Below are positions 30,696 through 40,930 of a DNA stretch of 64,000 bases, piece after piece. Numbering within the stretch: the stretch's first letter is position 1; each line of letters opens with the position of its first letter. The notes beneath the pieces were generated by a model that had not been told where the DNA came from, ran no database searches, and saw only the letters and a list, made by a program, of their open reading frames with translations. This DNA is from Metabacillus malikii (GTDB taxonomy: Bacteria; Bacillota; Bacilli; Bacillales; Bacillaceae). Location: NCBI RefSeq assembly GCF_030813355.1, contig NZ_JAUSUD010000013.1, positions 1 through 64,000 of the forward strand. The letters run 5' to 3'. The translations under genes were made by a program, and so were the position numbers.

Positions 30696-31042
30696 TTTTT
30701 ACACTCCAAACGTATTTGAGAATTTATTGTATGGTTAGTTATTAAGGATAATTTCAAAAAACATTGTCACTTTTGATTAGTTGTCACTATGGATTGGCGC
30801 TTCTTGCGGTGCTAGCTACTGCGGCTTCATACGCCTGCATGCCTTTTAGAAAAGGAAACTTTATTATGAATATTTAATATGGTATTTGACATCAAGTGCA
30901 TATCAAACCTTGTAAGTTGGTTTTAGTGACCTTTAACTTAATAATATGCTATAATGGCTAATGTTCAAAGTATGTTGCAGAAAGATAGAAGGAAATTGAA
31001 TGAATTAGCATCTTTGTGTATATAACAACCGGGGGATTGACT
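30696..31042. other. Divergent gap between rarA and the YczE-type gene
   Basis: Carries the two divergent leaders. Positions 30823-30836 (GGCTTCATACGCCT) are an exact reverse complement of part of the 52-nt repeat unit at 37891-38230. No RNA gene or reading frame is supported. Confidence 0.45.
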
Positions 31043-31723
31043 GTGAAACAAAATCGACTTATGTCTTCTATCATAAAGTGGTTCATCTTTTTTATTGGAC
31101 TTTTCATAATGGCATTTGGAATAGTTTTAACGATGAAAGCAAATTTAGGAGTATCGTCTTGGGATGTACTCCATATGGGACTTTATTATAGGTTTGGTTT
31201 GTCTATAGGTACGTGGTCAATATTAATTGGAGTCATCGTACTCATTTCTTCTTCATTACTTTCAAAAAAACTCCCACAGCTTGGTGCAATTATTAACATG
31301 CTATCAGTAGGAGTTTTTATTGATTTATATATGTTGATGCCAGTCCTACAAACACCTGATACGTTTTTAGGGAAAATGTGTATGCTGCTCCTAGGAATTC
31401 TCGTCCTAGGTTTCGGAATGGGACTGTATATATCTGCAAAACGAGGGACAGGGCCAAGGGATAGTTTAATGATTGCACTTGTAGAAAAAACAGGGAGGTC
31501 GATTACCTTTATAAGGGGAACAATTGAGGTTATCGTCCTTGTTTTAGGATGGATTCTTGGAGGTCCTGTTTTTATTGGAACAATTATTGCAACAGCATCA
31601 ATGGGGTATGTTGCAGGTATCATGATTCCGCTTTGTGAGAAGTGGACAGAATGGTTGGTATACAAGGTTGCAATTGATAAACGGCAAATGCATAACCCAA
31701 GCTTTATGAACCGAAATATATAG
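31043..31723 (+). CDS. YczE/YyaS family membrane protein
   Basis: A 226-residue protein with five hydrophobic segments (about 8-30, 48-68, 75-95, 105-125 and 150-180). Family blocks are MKANLGVSSWDVLHMGL near residue 35 and SAKRGTGPRDSLMIAL near 130. YczE in B. subtilis affects surfactin production by an unknown route; this paralogue's role is unknown. The GTG at 31043 follows GGGGGATTGACT; an in-frame GTG at 31016 lies upstream of that site. It precedes cymR by only 12 nt, so it may share its transcript. Confidence 0.8.
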   Translation: MKQNRLMSSIIKWFIFFIGLFIMAFGIVLTMKANLGVSSWDVLHMGLYYRFGLSIGTWSILIGVIVLISSSLLSKKLPQLGAIINMLSVGVFIDLYMLMPVLQTPDTFLGKMCMLLLGILVLGFGMGLYISAKRGTGPRDSLMIALVEKTGRSITFIRGTIEVIVLVLGWILGGPVFIGTIIATASMGYVAGIMIPLCEKWTEWLVYKVAIDKRQMHNPSFMNRNI

Positions 31724-31735
31724 GGGGTTTTTTAA

Positions 31736-32152
31736 ATGAAAATTTCAACAAAGGGTCGTTACGGTTTAACGATAATGATAGAGTTAGCGAAAAAACATGG
31801 TGAAGGTCCGACATCTTTGAAAAGTATCGCACAGGCCCATGATTTATCAGAACATTATCTTGAACAATTAATTGCTCCATTACGCAATGCTCGTCTCGTT
31901 AAAAGTATTCGAGGTGCATATGGTGGTTATATATTAGGCGATGAGCCTGCAAATATTACATCTGGTGACATTATACGCGTTTTAGAAGGGCCGATTAGTC
32001 CTGTTGAAGTGCTAGAAGATGAAGAACCAGCAAAAAGACAATTATGGATTAAAATACGTGATGCAGTTGTCGATGTTATTGATAATACGACGTTAGAGGA
32101 TCTTGCTAGTTACACGGAAGGTGAGCAAGAGCCGTATATGTTCTATATTTAA
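31736..32152 (+). CDS. cymR: Cysteine metabolism repressor CymR (Rrf2 family)
   Basis: Repressor of sulfur-amino-acid uptake and cysteine synthesis genes, acting with CysK as a complex. The 138-residue protein has the Rrf2 winged helix with KISTKGRYGLTIMIELA at the N-terminus, the recognition helix region SEHYLEQLIAPLRNARLVKS (about 40-58) and GAYGGYIL. No iron-sulfur cysteines are present in the dimerisation region, as expected for CymR and unlike IscR. It sits upstream of the cysteine desulfurase gene. Confidence 0.94.
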   Translation: MKISTKGRYGLTIMIELAKKHGEGPTSLKSIAQAHDLSEHYLEQLIAPLRNARLVKSIRGAYGGYILGDEPANITSGDIIRVLEGPISPVEVLEDEEPAKRQLWIKIRDAVVDVIDNTTLEDLASYTEGEQEPYMFYI

Positions 32153-32257
32153 AATTGTTGGTATTTTTCACAACAGTTTGTAACTCCTACAGATTGCGTT
32201 GAGACTGTTAAAGATAGTATTAGATAAAATGCTAATTGCAGAAAGGAGGTTTTTTAA

Positions 32258-33400
32258 GTGAAGAGAGTTTACTTAGATCACGCAGCCACATCACCAATTC
32301 ACCCAGTTGTAATGGAAAAAATGTTTTCTATGATGAAAGAACATTTCGGGAATCCATCAAGTATTCACTCATTTGGTAGAGATGCACGTCGTATCCTTGA
32401 TGAGTCTAGAAGAAATCTCGCGACTAAAATAGGAGCTACACCATCAGAAGTAATTTTTACAAGTGGTGGAACAGAAGCAGATAATTTAGCAATTATAGGG
32501 ACTGCACTAGCTCACAGACATAAAGGAAATCATATTATCACGTCAGAGATTGAGCACCATGCTGTGTTAAGGTCATGTCAATATTTGGAGAAGAATGGCT
32601 TTAATGTCACATATTTACCAGTCGATAAGCATGGGTTCGTTTCAATAAATGATCTGAAAAGAGAACTTACAGACGAAACAATTCTAGTGACAATTATGTA
32701 TGGTAATAACGAGGTTGGTACGATTCAACCGATACAAGAAATAGCAAAGTTGTTGAAAGACCATCAAGCATTATTTCATACTGATGCTGTACAAGCTTTT
32801 GGTATACTTTCAATTAATGTCAAGGAGCTAGGATGCGATTTAGTTTCAGTATCATCTCATAAAATAAACGGTCCAAAAGGTGTCGGTTTTCTATATGTGA
32901 AATCAGGGTTAAAGTTGACTCCAACCTTTTACGGAGGTGAACAGGAACTTAAGAGAAGAGCTGGAACTGAAAATGTACCGGGGATTTTTGGTTTAAGTTT
33001 AGCTTCAGATTTTGCTACATCAGAACTTGAAACGAAACAAGAAATGTTTCTTAAATTTAAACGTGAGATGATGTCCATCTTTGAGGAACATTCAATTCGT
33101 TATGAATTAAATGGTTCTTTAGAAGGTTTACCGCATATTGCAAATTTTTATTTTCCAAAGACTCATATCGAATCATTACTCGTTAATTTAGACTTGGCAG
33201 GTATCGCTGTTTCAAGTGGTTCTGCATGTACAGCAGGATCGGTTGACCCTTCACACGTATTAGTGGCGATGTATGGTAAGGAGTCAGATCGTATCACATC
33301 TTCAGTACGTTTTAGTTTTGGACTAGGCACACAGTTGGAAGATGTCCAATATGCAGCACAACAAATAGTGAATATAGTAAATAGATTAACAAATCATTGA
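32258..33400 (+). CDS. Cysteine desulfurase (YrvO/IscS-type)
   Basis: PLP enzyme that takes sulfur from cysteine and hands it on, here most likely to MnmA, encoded next. The 380-residue protein shows the PLP lysine in SSHKINGPKGVG (near 202-213), the fold-type I start VYLDHAATSPIHP, and the catalytic cysteine loop SGSACTAGS near 322-330. The GTG start follows AAAGGAGG. Pairing with mnmA matches B. subtilis yrvO-trmU, where YrvO supplies sulfur for thiouridine. Other desulfurases in the genome would serve Fe-S assembly. Confidence 0.94.
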   Translation: MKRVYLDHAATSPIHPVVMEKMFSMMKEHFGNPSSIHSFGRDARRILDESRRNLATKIGATPSEVIFTSGGTEADNLAIIGTALAHRHKGNHIITSEIEHHAVLRSCQYLEKNGFNVTYLPVDKHGFVSINDLKRELTDETILVTIMYGNNEVGTIQPIQEIAKLLKDHQALFHTDAVQAFGILSINVKELGCDLVSVSSHKINGPKGVGFLYVKSGLKLTPTFYGGEQELKRRAGTENVPGIFGLSLASDFATSELETKQEMFLKFKREMMSIFEEHSIRYELNGSLEGLPHIANFYFPKTHIESLLVNLDLAGIAVSSGSACTAGSVDPSHVLVAMYGKESDRITSSVRFSFGLGTQLEDVQYAAQQIVNIVNRLTNH

Positions 33401-34531
<1,131 letters not shown>

Positions 34532-34553
34532 CGAAAGTAAGATAGTATAAAAT

Positions 34554-34590
34554 GGGGGTTGACACATCTGAAAGTGAGTCAACCCTTTTC
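34554..34590 (+). terminator. Terminator after mnmA
   Basis: GGGTTGAC pairs with GTCAACCC around a 14-nt loop, followed by TTTTC. Confidence 0.7.
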
Positions 34591-34683
34591 TGTTGACTAT
34601 GCTTTATAGAAGCACTGGTTAACAATAAACGAAATATAAGCCTAAAATTACATACATAATAAGAGTTATTAGGAGTGGGTTTA

Positions 34684-35340
34684 ATGGATACGAACCATAA
34701 AGGAATCGAAGCAATGCAAAAGGGTAATTTTGAAGAAGCGGCAACAATTTTTTCAAAAGCGATTGAAGCTGACCCAAATAACCCGGTTCATTATATTAAC
34801 TTTGGGAATTTACTTTCAGCAGTAAATGAGTTTGACAGAGCCATAAAATTTTATGAAAAAGCGATTGAAATTGATTCTAAAGCTGCAACAGCATATTATG
34901 GGGCAGGAAATGTCTATTATAATCTTGAAAACTATAATGAAGCAAAAAACATGTTTGAAAAAGCGATGAAACAAGGTTTAGACCAAGGTGATCTTCACTT
35001 TATGCTCGGTATGTGTTTGTTAAATATTGATCAGGGCCGTTTAGCTTTGCCATATTTTCAACGTGCTGTTGAATTAAATGAAAATGACCAAGATGCACTG
35101 TTTCAATATGGTTTATGTTTAGCTAGATTAGATTTAATCGATGAGGCTATAGAACAATTTCAATCAGTAATTGCGATAAATGAGGAGCATGCAGATGCTT
35201 ATTATAATTTAGGGGTAGCCTATGCATTTAAGGAAAATATCGAGAAGGCACAGGAACTGTTACGCAAAGCGTTATCGATCCAGCCAGATCACCTTTTAGC
35301 TAGCCATGCGTTGAAAATTTTAACTAATTCAGAAAATTAA
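34684..35340 (+). CDS. yrrB: Tetratricopeptide repeat protein (YrrB-like)
   Basis: A 218-residue protein built of about six TPR units of 34 residues across residues 5-215, with repeated YxxxGxxxxxxxxxxxAxxxFxxA patterns (for example YINFGNLLSAVNEFDRAIKFYEKA). TPR solenoids bind peptides, and no enzyme domain or membrane segment is present. The ATG at 34684 has AGGAGTGGG upstream; a GTG at 34675 overlaps it. It lies between mnmA and recD2, the place of yrrB in B. subtilis. Its partner is unknown. Confidence 0.82.
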   Translation: MDTNHKGIEAMQKGNFEEAATIFSKAIEADPNNPVHYINFGNLLSAVNEFDRAIKFYEKAIEIDSKAATAYYGAGNVYYNLENYNEAKNMFEKAMKQGLDQGDLHFMLGMCLLNIDQGRLALPYFQRAVELNENDQDALFQYGLCLARLDLIDEAIEQFQSVIAINEEHADAYYNLGVAYAFKENIEKAQELLRKALSIQPDHLLASHALKILTNSEN

Positions 35341-35381
35341 TTTCTAAGCAAAAAGGACGGAACGAGAAGGGAGAGACTTTC

Positions 35382-37751
35382 ATGCAGGAAAGTGCGGATT
35401 TATTTGGTGAACAAGAGCGTTATGTCAAAGGTTTAATAAAAGTTGTTATCTTTCATAATGATCAGAATTTATATTCCGTTTTGAAAGTTAGAGTACATGA
35501 AACGACAGAAGAAATTGATGAGAAAGAAATCACAGTAACTGGTTACTTTCCACTCCTGCATGAAGATGAAGTCTATACCTTTTATGGCTCTTTTACGAAC
35601 CATCCTAAATTTGGCCAGCAGTTTCAGACTGAACATTTCCGAAAAGAATTGCCACAAACGAAAGAAGGTATAATTCAATACTTATCTAGTGACTTATTTA
35701 AAGGAATCGGCAAAAAGACTGCTGAAGCAATTGTTGAAAAGTTAGGCGAATCTGCAATTTCTAAAATTTTAGAGAATCCAAGTGTACTTGAGGGGATACC
35801 GAAAATTAACAAAGAAAAATCAAAGCAATTAGCCGAAGCACTTATTTCCCATCAAGGATTAGAACGGATAATGATTGCACTTAACCAGTTAGGATTTGGC
35901 CCTCAATTAGCTATGAAGATATATCAAGTATATAAAGATGAGACGTTATCCATTATTCAAGCAAATCCCTATCAGCTCGTTCAAGATGTTGAAGGAATTG
36001 GCTTTGTTAGAGCAGACGAGCTTGGCAAACAGTTAGGGATTATCGACCAGGACCCTGAACGAATTAAGGCAGCTTGCCATTATAATATTGAAACAATGTG
36101 TCTTCAGGAAGGTCACGTTTATTTAACAATTGATCAGCTAGTGATGAAGACAAAGGAGCTGCTAGATAGGTCGCAGCAAAGTGGAATTCAAGAAGAGACA
36201 ATCCTTAATGAAATAGAAGCACTTCAGGAAGAGAATAAAATAATTGTTGAAGATGGGCGTGCCTATATGCCAACACTATTTTATGCTGAACATGGCTTAG
36301 CAAAGAACATAAAAAAGGTTCTTGAGCAAACTGAATATGATGATTTGTTTCCTGAGTCTGAATTCCTCTTATCACTAGGGCAGCTTGAAGAGAGAATGAA
36401 TGTTCAATATGCTCCATCACAAAAGGATGCAATTCAAAAAGCTTTAATGTCGCCGATGTTATTATTAACTGGTGGTCCCGGTACAGGAAAAACAACAGTT
36501 ATTAAAGGGATTGTTGAATTATATGCAGATTTACACGGGTGCTCATTAAATGTGAATGATTATAAAAAAGAGGAGCCATTTCCAATTGTTTTAGTTGCTC
36601 CGACTGGACGAGCAGCGAAGCGAATGAGTGAAGCTACAGGAATGCCTGCTGTAACAATTCATCGCTTGCTGAAATGGAACGGTGCGGACGGCTTTGAACA
36701 CGGGGAAGATAATCCAATTGCAGGGAAACTTATTATCATTGATGAGGTTTCTATGGTTGACATTTGGATCGCTAATCAACTTTTTAAAGCATTACCAGAG
36801 AATATACAGGTTATTATGGTTGGTGATGAAGACCAGCTCCCATCCGTTGGACCAGGACAAGTTCTTAAAGATTTATTGTCAGCACAAATTATTCCTACAG
36901 TTCGGCTAACAGATATATATCGTCAAGCTGAAGGCTCATCCATAATCGAGCTTGCTCATGATATTAAAAATGGGACGTTACCTGCAAATATTGTTACGCC
37001 TACAGCTGACCGTTCATTTATTCAATGTACTCAAGCGCAGATGAAAGAAGTCATTGAAAAAGTAATCAATAGTGCAATAAGAAAGGGATATTCAGCAAAG
37101 GATATTCAAATTTTAGCACCGATGTATCGTGGGTCTGCAGGAATTGACCAATTAAATTTATTGCTTCAAGAGTTATTTAATCCGAAGGCACCTAATAAAC
37201 GGGAGATCAAATATGGGGAGATTGTTTATCGAAACGGTGATAAGATTTTACAATTAGTGAATCAGCCAGATAGCAATGTCTTTAACGGTGATATAGGTGA
37301 AATCGTCTCGATTTTCTATGCAAAAGAGAATACTGAGAAGGAAGATATGATAGTAGTATCATTTGACGGGAATGAAGTCACTTATACGAAGCAGGATTTT
37401 AATCAGTTCACACATGCATTTTGCTGTTCGATTCATAAGTCACAAGGTAGTGAGTTCCCTATCGTTGTCCTTCCGATTGTCAAAGGGTATTTTCGAATGC
37501 TAAGAAGGAACTTGATTTATACGGCTATTACAAGAAGTAAGCGCTCATTAGTTCTCTGTGGTGAGAAAGAGGCATTAAAATGGGGGATTTCAAATAACGA
37601 TAGTTCTGAACGTCAGACAAGTCTTATGTTAAAGTTAATCGGTGTAAACGATAACCCTATTGACGATGAATTGCAAAAAGAATTACCTTTTCCATTGGCA
37701 GATGCCAATATCGGCATGGAAAATATTACACCATATGACTTTATGGAATAA
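35382..37751 (+). CDS. recD2: ATP-dependent RecD-like DNA helicase RecD2 (YrrC)
   Basis: 5' to 3' SF1B helicase working without RecBC, with roles in fork progression and repair. The 789-residue protein has an OB-like and helix-hairpin-helix N-terminus (about 1-320, with FKGIGKKTAEAIV near 108), Walker A LLTGGPGTGKTT (near 364), Walker B LIIIDEVSMVD (near 442), motif III VMVGDEDQLPSVGPGQ (near 475) and motif V-VI with SIHKSQGSEFPIVVLP (near 685). The ATG follows GAAGGGAGAG. A terminator lies after it. Confidence 0.94.
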   Translation: MQESADLFGEQERYVKGLIKVVIFHNDQNLYSVLKVRVHETTEEIDEKEITVTGYFPLLHEDEVYTFYGSFTNHPKFGQQFQTEHFRKELPQTKEGIIQYLSSDLFKGIGKKTAEAIVEKLGESAISKILENPSVLEGIPKINKEKSKQLAEALISHQGLERIMIALNQLGFGPQLAMKIYQVYKDETLSIIQANPYQLVQDVEGIGFVRADELGKQLGIIDQDPERIKAACHYNIETMCLQEGHVYLTIDQLVMKTKELLDRSQQSGIQEETILNEIEALQEENKIIVEDGRAYMPTLFYAEHGLAKNIKKVLEQTEYDDLFPESEFLLSLGQLEERMNVQYAPSQKDAIQKALMSPMLLLTGGPGTGKTTVIKGIVELYADLHGCSLNVNDYKKEEPFPIVLVAPTGRAAKRMSEATGMPAVTIHRLLKWNGADGFEHGEDNPIAGKLIIIDEVSMVDIWIANQLFKALPENIQVIMVGDEDQLPSVGPGQVLKDLLSAQIIPTVRLTDIYRQAEGSSIIELAHDIKNGTLPANIVTPTADRSFIQCTQAQMKEVIEKVINSAIRKGYSAKDIQILAPMYRGSAGIDQLNLLLQELFNPKAPNKREIKYGEIVYRNGDKILQLVNQPDSNVFNGDIGEIVSIFYAKENTEKEDMIVVSFDGNEVTYTKQDFNQFTHAFCCSIHKSQGSEFPIVVLPIVKGYFRMLRRNLIYTAITRSKRSLVLCGEKEALKWGISNNDSSERQTSLMLKLIGVNDNPIDDELQKELPFPLADANIGMENITPYDFME

Positions 37752-37772
37752 CGACCGTAATAGCTATACATA

Positions 37773-37820
37773 GACGCTTATTGAACAAAGTTAAAACTTA
37801 CTCAATAACCGTCTTTTTTT
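37773..37820 (+). terminator. Terminator after recD2
   Basis: GACGCTTATTGA pairs with TCAATAACCGTC with one mismatch, followed by seven T. Confidence 0.85.
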
Positions 37821-37890
37821 GTGGATTTACTGTATTTACAGGGAAGGAACTGTAAAATGACTTAGGAATGAAGATTAAAATCTGGCAGTC

Positions 37891-38230
37891 ATTGAAACTG
37901 AAAACAGAAAGATACTGAGTCAAAAACCGTCTTCATAAGGCGTATGAAGCCGAAAACGAGAACGAATCAGAGTCAAAATTGTCTTCATAAAGCGTATGAA
38001 GCCGAAAACGAGAGCGAATCAGAGTCAAATTCGTCTTCATCATAAAGCGTATGAAGCCGAAAACGAGAACGAATCAGAGTCAAAACCCTCTTCATAAAGT
38101 GTATGAAGCCGAAAACGAGAACGAATCAGAGTCAAAATCGTCTTCATAAGGCGTATGAAGCTGAAAATGAGAACGAATCAGAGTCAAAACCGTCTTCATA
38201 AAGCGTATGAAGCCGAAAACGAGAGCGAAT
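37891..38230. repeat. Tandem array of six 52-nt units, each with a hairpin
   Basis: Units begin at about 37929, 37981, 38033, 38088, 38140 and 38192. Spacing is 52 nt, except one 55-nt interval caused by a CAT insertion. Each unit holds CTTCATAAAGCGTATGAAG, a 7-bp stem with a 5-nt loop, then a conserved purine-rich stretch with GAAAACGAGAACGAATCAGA. Copies differ by a few bases. A degenerate half-unit precedes them at 37891-37928. There are no unique spacers and no long reading frame. Confidence 0.92.
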
Positions 38231-38370
38231 GAAACCTCAAATATCCTTTGGAAACTACTGCGAATAATAACATAAGTGAATTATGAACGATTCCTATTGG
38301 TAATCGTTACACCGTATGATGGCTGTCCAAACAGCAAATGCTAAAAATGTTCGGGAAGGTGGAGATGACT

Positions 38371-38847
38371 TTGCGGACATTTTCAACATTGAAAGGGATG
38401 CCTGTATATTGTAATAAAAGTGCAACCCTATTAGGATATGTAACCGATTTATATTTATCCCCTCAAGGTCAAATATTCGGACTATTAATGGAAGGCAAAG
38501 GGCTCATTAATCGTGACAAATTTGTTCCTTTTGAAGTTGTGGATGCTTTAGGAGAGAATGGTGTCATGGTTAAGGATCGAAATAGTTTACAACCTGTCCA
38601 TGCTATAAAAACGAATCAACAGTATATCCCATACGATGACCTTCATTTTAAGTCTGTATTAACAAGAGAAGGTGAAAAATTGGGATTATTAGAAGATGTA
38701 TATATTTCTGAAAAAATGGGAACAATTGAGGCATACGAATTGACGGACGGATTTTTTGCTGATATCACAGAAGGAAAGAAAGTTGTTAAAGCTTCTGGTG
38801 AACCACTTACGATTAGCAAAGATGCGATCGTCATGGATTTTAGTTAG
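38371..38847 (+). CDS. yrrD: PRC-barrel domain protein YrrD
   Basis: A 158-residue soluble protein with two PRC-barrel units (about 3-70 and 85-150). These are beta-rich modules seen in RimM and photosynthetic reaction centre proteins, here with GMPVYCNKSATLLGYVTDLYLS and GEKLGLLEDVYIS as equivalent strands. The TTG at 38371 lies eight bases after AAGGTGG. ATG codons at 38338 and 38365 lack proper spacing. Position after recD2 matches B. subtilis yrrD. Function is unknown. Confidence 0.8.
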   Translation: MRTFSTLKGMPVYCNKSATLLGYVTDLYLSPQGQIFGLLMEGKGLINRDKFVPFEVVDALGENGVMVKDRNSLQPVHAIKTNQQYIPYDDLHFKSVLTREGEKLGLLEDVYISEKMGTIEAYELTDGFFADITEGKKVVKASGEPLTISKDAIVMDFS

Positions 38848-38860
38848 TGAGGTGTGCCAG

Positions 38861-39052
38861 TTGTTTTCATGTCCGAATTGTAGAAGTAAAGACCTAGGGA
38901 AAATCGGTGTAAATCAATATTATTGTTGGAGTTGTTTCATTGAGCTATCAGTTTCGAAGGGTAAGATATTAACTCACCAAGTTGAAGAAGATGGAACATT
39001 AAGTTCTTTGGATGATTTGTTTTCAGATGATGAACGATCAATAAGCATGTAA
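38861..39052 (+). CDS. Small zinc-ribbon protein after yrrD
   Basis: A 63-residue protein read from the TTG at 38861, which follows GTGAGGTG (38847-38854) with six-base spacing. CPNC near residues 4-7 and CWSC near 22-25 make a compact zinc ribbon, followed by an acidic tail ending with SLDDLFSDDERS. It starts 13 nt after yrrD ends and is followed by a yrzQ-like gene after 14 nt, so the three form one unit. B. subtilis has tiny genes (yrzR, yrzQ) in this interval; equivalence is likely but was not checked. Confidence 0.65.
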   Translation: MFSCPNCRSKDLGKIGVNQYYCWSCFIELSVSKGKILTHQVEEDGTLSSLDDLFSDDERSISM

Positions 39053-39066
39053 AGGGGAGATTGGTC

Positions 39067-39198
39067 TTGAAACGTACCGTAACCTCACTACTTTCAATTG
39101 GTCTTGGAGCTGCCGCATATCACTTTGCTCGTAATTCTAATTTACAATCAAATCGTTCTATGAAGAATATGAAAAAACGTGTCATGAAGATGCTTTAA
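39067..39198 (+). CDS. yrzQ: DUF3918-type 43-residue protein (YrzQ-like)
   Basis: A 43-residue peptide starting with a TTG six bases after AGGGGAGA. It has a short hydrophobic N-terminal stretch (about 5-20, SLLSIGLGAAAYHFA) and a basic C-terminus (MKNMKKRVMKML). This is the pattern of the small DUF3918/YrzQ family in Bacillus, located between yrrD and the perM-type gene. It may sit at the membrane surface. Function is unknown. Confidence 0.65.
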   Translation: MKRTVTSLLSIGLGAAAYHFARNSNLQSNRSMKNMKKRVMKML

Positions 39199-39222
39199 CA
39201 AGAAATTTAGTCATTTTTAAAA

Positions 39223-39308
39223 AAGGGGACTGGCACTTCAAACATTATATATAGATTTAAAGCATTCTTATTTTCTATATCAATGTTTGTTGGTCAGCCC
39301 TCTTTTTA
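39223..39308 (+). terminator. Large terminator hairpin after the yrrD unit
   Basis: AGGG and CTGGC pair with GGTCAG and CCCT across a two-base bulge. An inner CAAACAT pairs with ATGTTTG, and five T follow. The overall structure spans about 85 nt. Confidence 0.65.
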
Positions 39309-39354
39309 ATGTATAAAATGTTCACTTCCTTCCACAATATAGGGAAGGAGGAAT

Positions 39355-40419
39355 ATGATGAGAGAACGTCAGATTAAATGGTTATTACATATTTCAATCT
39401 TATTGTTAAGTTTGTTAACAGTTTTTGTATTTTTTAGAATCTATGATGTTTGGGCTCCGTTGTTTTTAATGATTAAAGCAATATTGGTCCCTTTTCTCAT
39501 TAGTGGTTTTATTACGTATTTACTTCATCCTGTAATTGAAAAGCTTCACCGGACAGGTGTCCCAAGATCTTTATCTATATTAATTATCTATTTGTTGTTC
39601 TTTGGCGTCATTGGTTATGGGTTTTACCGGGGGATACCGGTACTTATTAGCCAACTACGTGATTTATCTGAGAATTTCCCACGATTATCGATTACTTATA
39701 ATGATTGGATAAAAACGATCCATACACATACAAATAATTGGCCTGAAGGTGTCCACGAAAGAATTGACTTGATGTTCCAACAAACTGAGGAATGGCTAGC
39801 AAAGACTGTTGAAAAGGTTATCAACGGACTTAGAGGCATACTTGATTATATGCTTTTACTAGCAATTATTCCTTTTTTAGTCTTTTATATGCTAAAGGAT
39901 TATGAGTTACTGAAAAGAACCTCCTGGTATTTAACACCGCGAAAATGGCGAAACCCAGCGAGAAAGTTTTTAAAAGATATCGACCATTCCCTAGGAAATT
40001 ATATTAGAGGACAATTACTTGTTTGTTTTATTATCGGTGCGTTAGCTTTTGTCTCATTATGGTTCTTTAACATAAAATATCCGTTGATATTAGGTCTAGT
40101 CATCGGTATAACAAATATTATTCCTTATTTCGGTCCATTAATTGGGGCAATTCCCGCTCTTATTATTGCGGCAACGATGTCTGGTAAATCGATTATGGTA
40201 GTCATCATTATTATTGTTGTTCTCCAATTCCTTGAAGGAAACATTTTAGGTCCATTAATCGTTGGTCGAAGTCTTCATATGCACCCGATCATTATTATGC
40301 TTGCATTATTAGCCGGTGGAGAAATAGCTGGTGTGTTAGGGATGATGTTAGCTGTGCCAATTGTCGTTATTTTAAGGGTGGTTATCATGCATCTAGTTGA
40401 AATAAAACGGAAACATTGA
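39355..40419 (+). CDS. yrrI: AI-2E/PerM family transporter (YrrI-like)
   Basis: A 354-residue polytopic protein with about seven to eight membrane segments: two near 10-30 and 35-55, one near 65-85, a soluble domain at about 90-150, then five more to 345. GITNIIPYFGPLIGAIPA near 255 is the family signature. Members move small molecules or ions; the substrate here is unknown. The ATG at 39355 or 39358 follows GGAAGGAGG. Its TGA stop lies inside the -35 of the alaS leader promoter. Gene order matches B. subtilis yrrI-alaS. Confidence 0.88.
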   Translation: MMRERQIKWLLHISILLLSLLTVFVFFRIYDVWAPLFLMIKAILVPFLISGFITYLLHPVIEKLHRTGVPRSLSILIIYLLFFGVIGYGFYRGIPVLISQLRDLSENFPRLSITYNDWIKTIHTHTNNWPEGVHERIDLMFQQTEEWLAKTVEKVINGLRGILDYMLLLAIIPFLVFYMLKDYELLKRTSWYLTPRKWRNPARKFLKDIDHSLGNYIRGQLLVCFIIGALAFVSLWFFNIKYPLILGLVIGITNIIPYFGPLIGAIPALIIAATMSGKSIMVVIIIIVVLQFLEGNILGPLIVGRSLHMHPIIIMLALLAGGEIAGVLGMMLAVPIVVILRVVIMHLVEIKRKH

Positions 40420-40444
40420 CAATTTTAGATGGCTTGTCTATAAT
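40416..40444 (+). promoter_or_regulatory. Sigma-A promoter of the alaS leader
   Basis: TTGACA (40416-40421), a 17-nt spacer and TATAAT (40439-40444), a consensus promoter. The -35 overlaps the stop codon of the upstream transporter gene (40417-40419). Confidence 0.85.
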
Positions 40445-40449
40445 TCACG

Positions 40450-40733
40450 ATAGAATATATAACAAAACTATGATGGAACAAGTATGTTGTACCACTTTAT
40501 AGAGAAGAATTTCCTTTGGCTGGAAGAAATTCTAAAGTATGGGCAGCAGAAAGCTACTCCTAAGTGCAGGTAAAGACTGCCGGTTTATCTCGTTACTGAT
40601 AATGAAGTGATAGATTTTCGCTAATTGTACCTGCACGCTTAGGGGAAAATCTGTAATCAGGGTGGTACCGCGAGTGAGCTCTCGTCCCTGTGGAAAGAGG
40701 ATTTCTTTACACAGAGACGGGAGTTCTTCTGTT
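40450..40733 (+). promoter_or_regulatory. T-box riboswitch upstream of alaS
   Basis: The T-box sequence AGGGTGGTACCGCG (40659-40672) precedes a terminator hairpin, CTCTCGTCCCTGTG with CACAGAGACGGGAG (40679-40723), and a T-rich tail. AGTA near 40480 and AGAA near 40548 can make the stem I loop-E element, with GCT at 40553-40555 as the likely alanine specifier. Uncharged tRNA-Ala should allow read-through. The 40734-40930 stretch after it is untranslated leader. Confidence 0.92.
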
Positions 40734-40930
40734 TAAAAGGGCAATTTGTAACCTTGACTATTCTCTAATTGTTCTTTTCAATAGAATTGTATTTCCTATG
40801 CCTAACGATTGTGAATAGATGCTTGGAACTATTCCACCTGCTAATTACAGCATCACAAGCAGAAACAACATAACGAAGTTTACTGTGACAGCAAAAATAT
40901 TAATTATATAGATACACAAGGAGGATACAT

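Noticed and set aside
31186-31665. 159-residue minus-strand frame opposite the YczE-type gene
   Set aside because: Shadow of a membrane protein gene.
37891-38230. CRISPR array
   Set aside because: The 52-nt units are joined directly with no unique spacers, and no cas genes are in the window.
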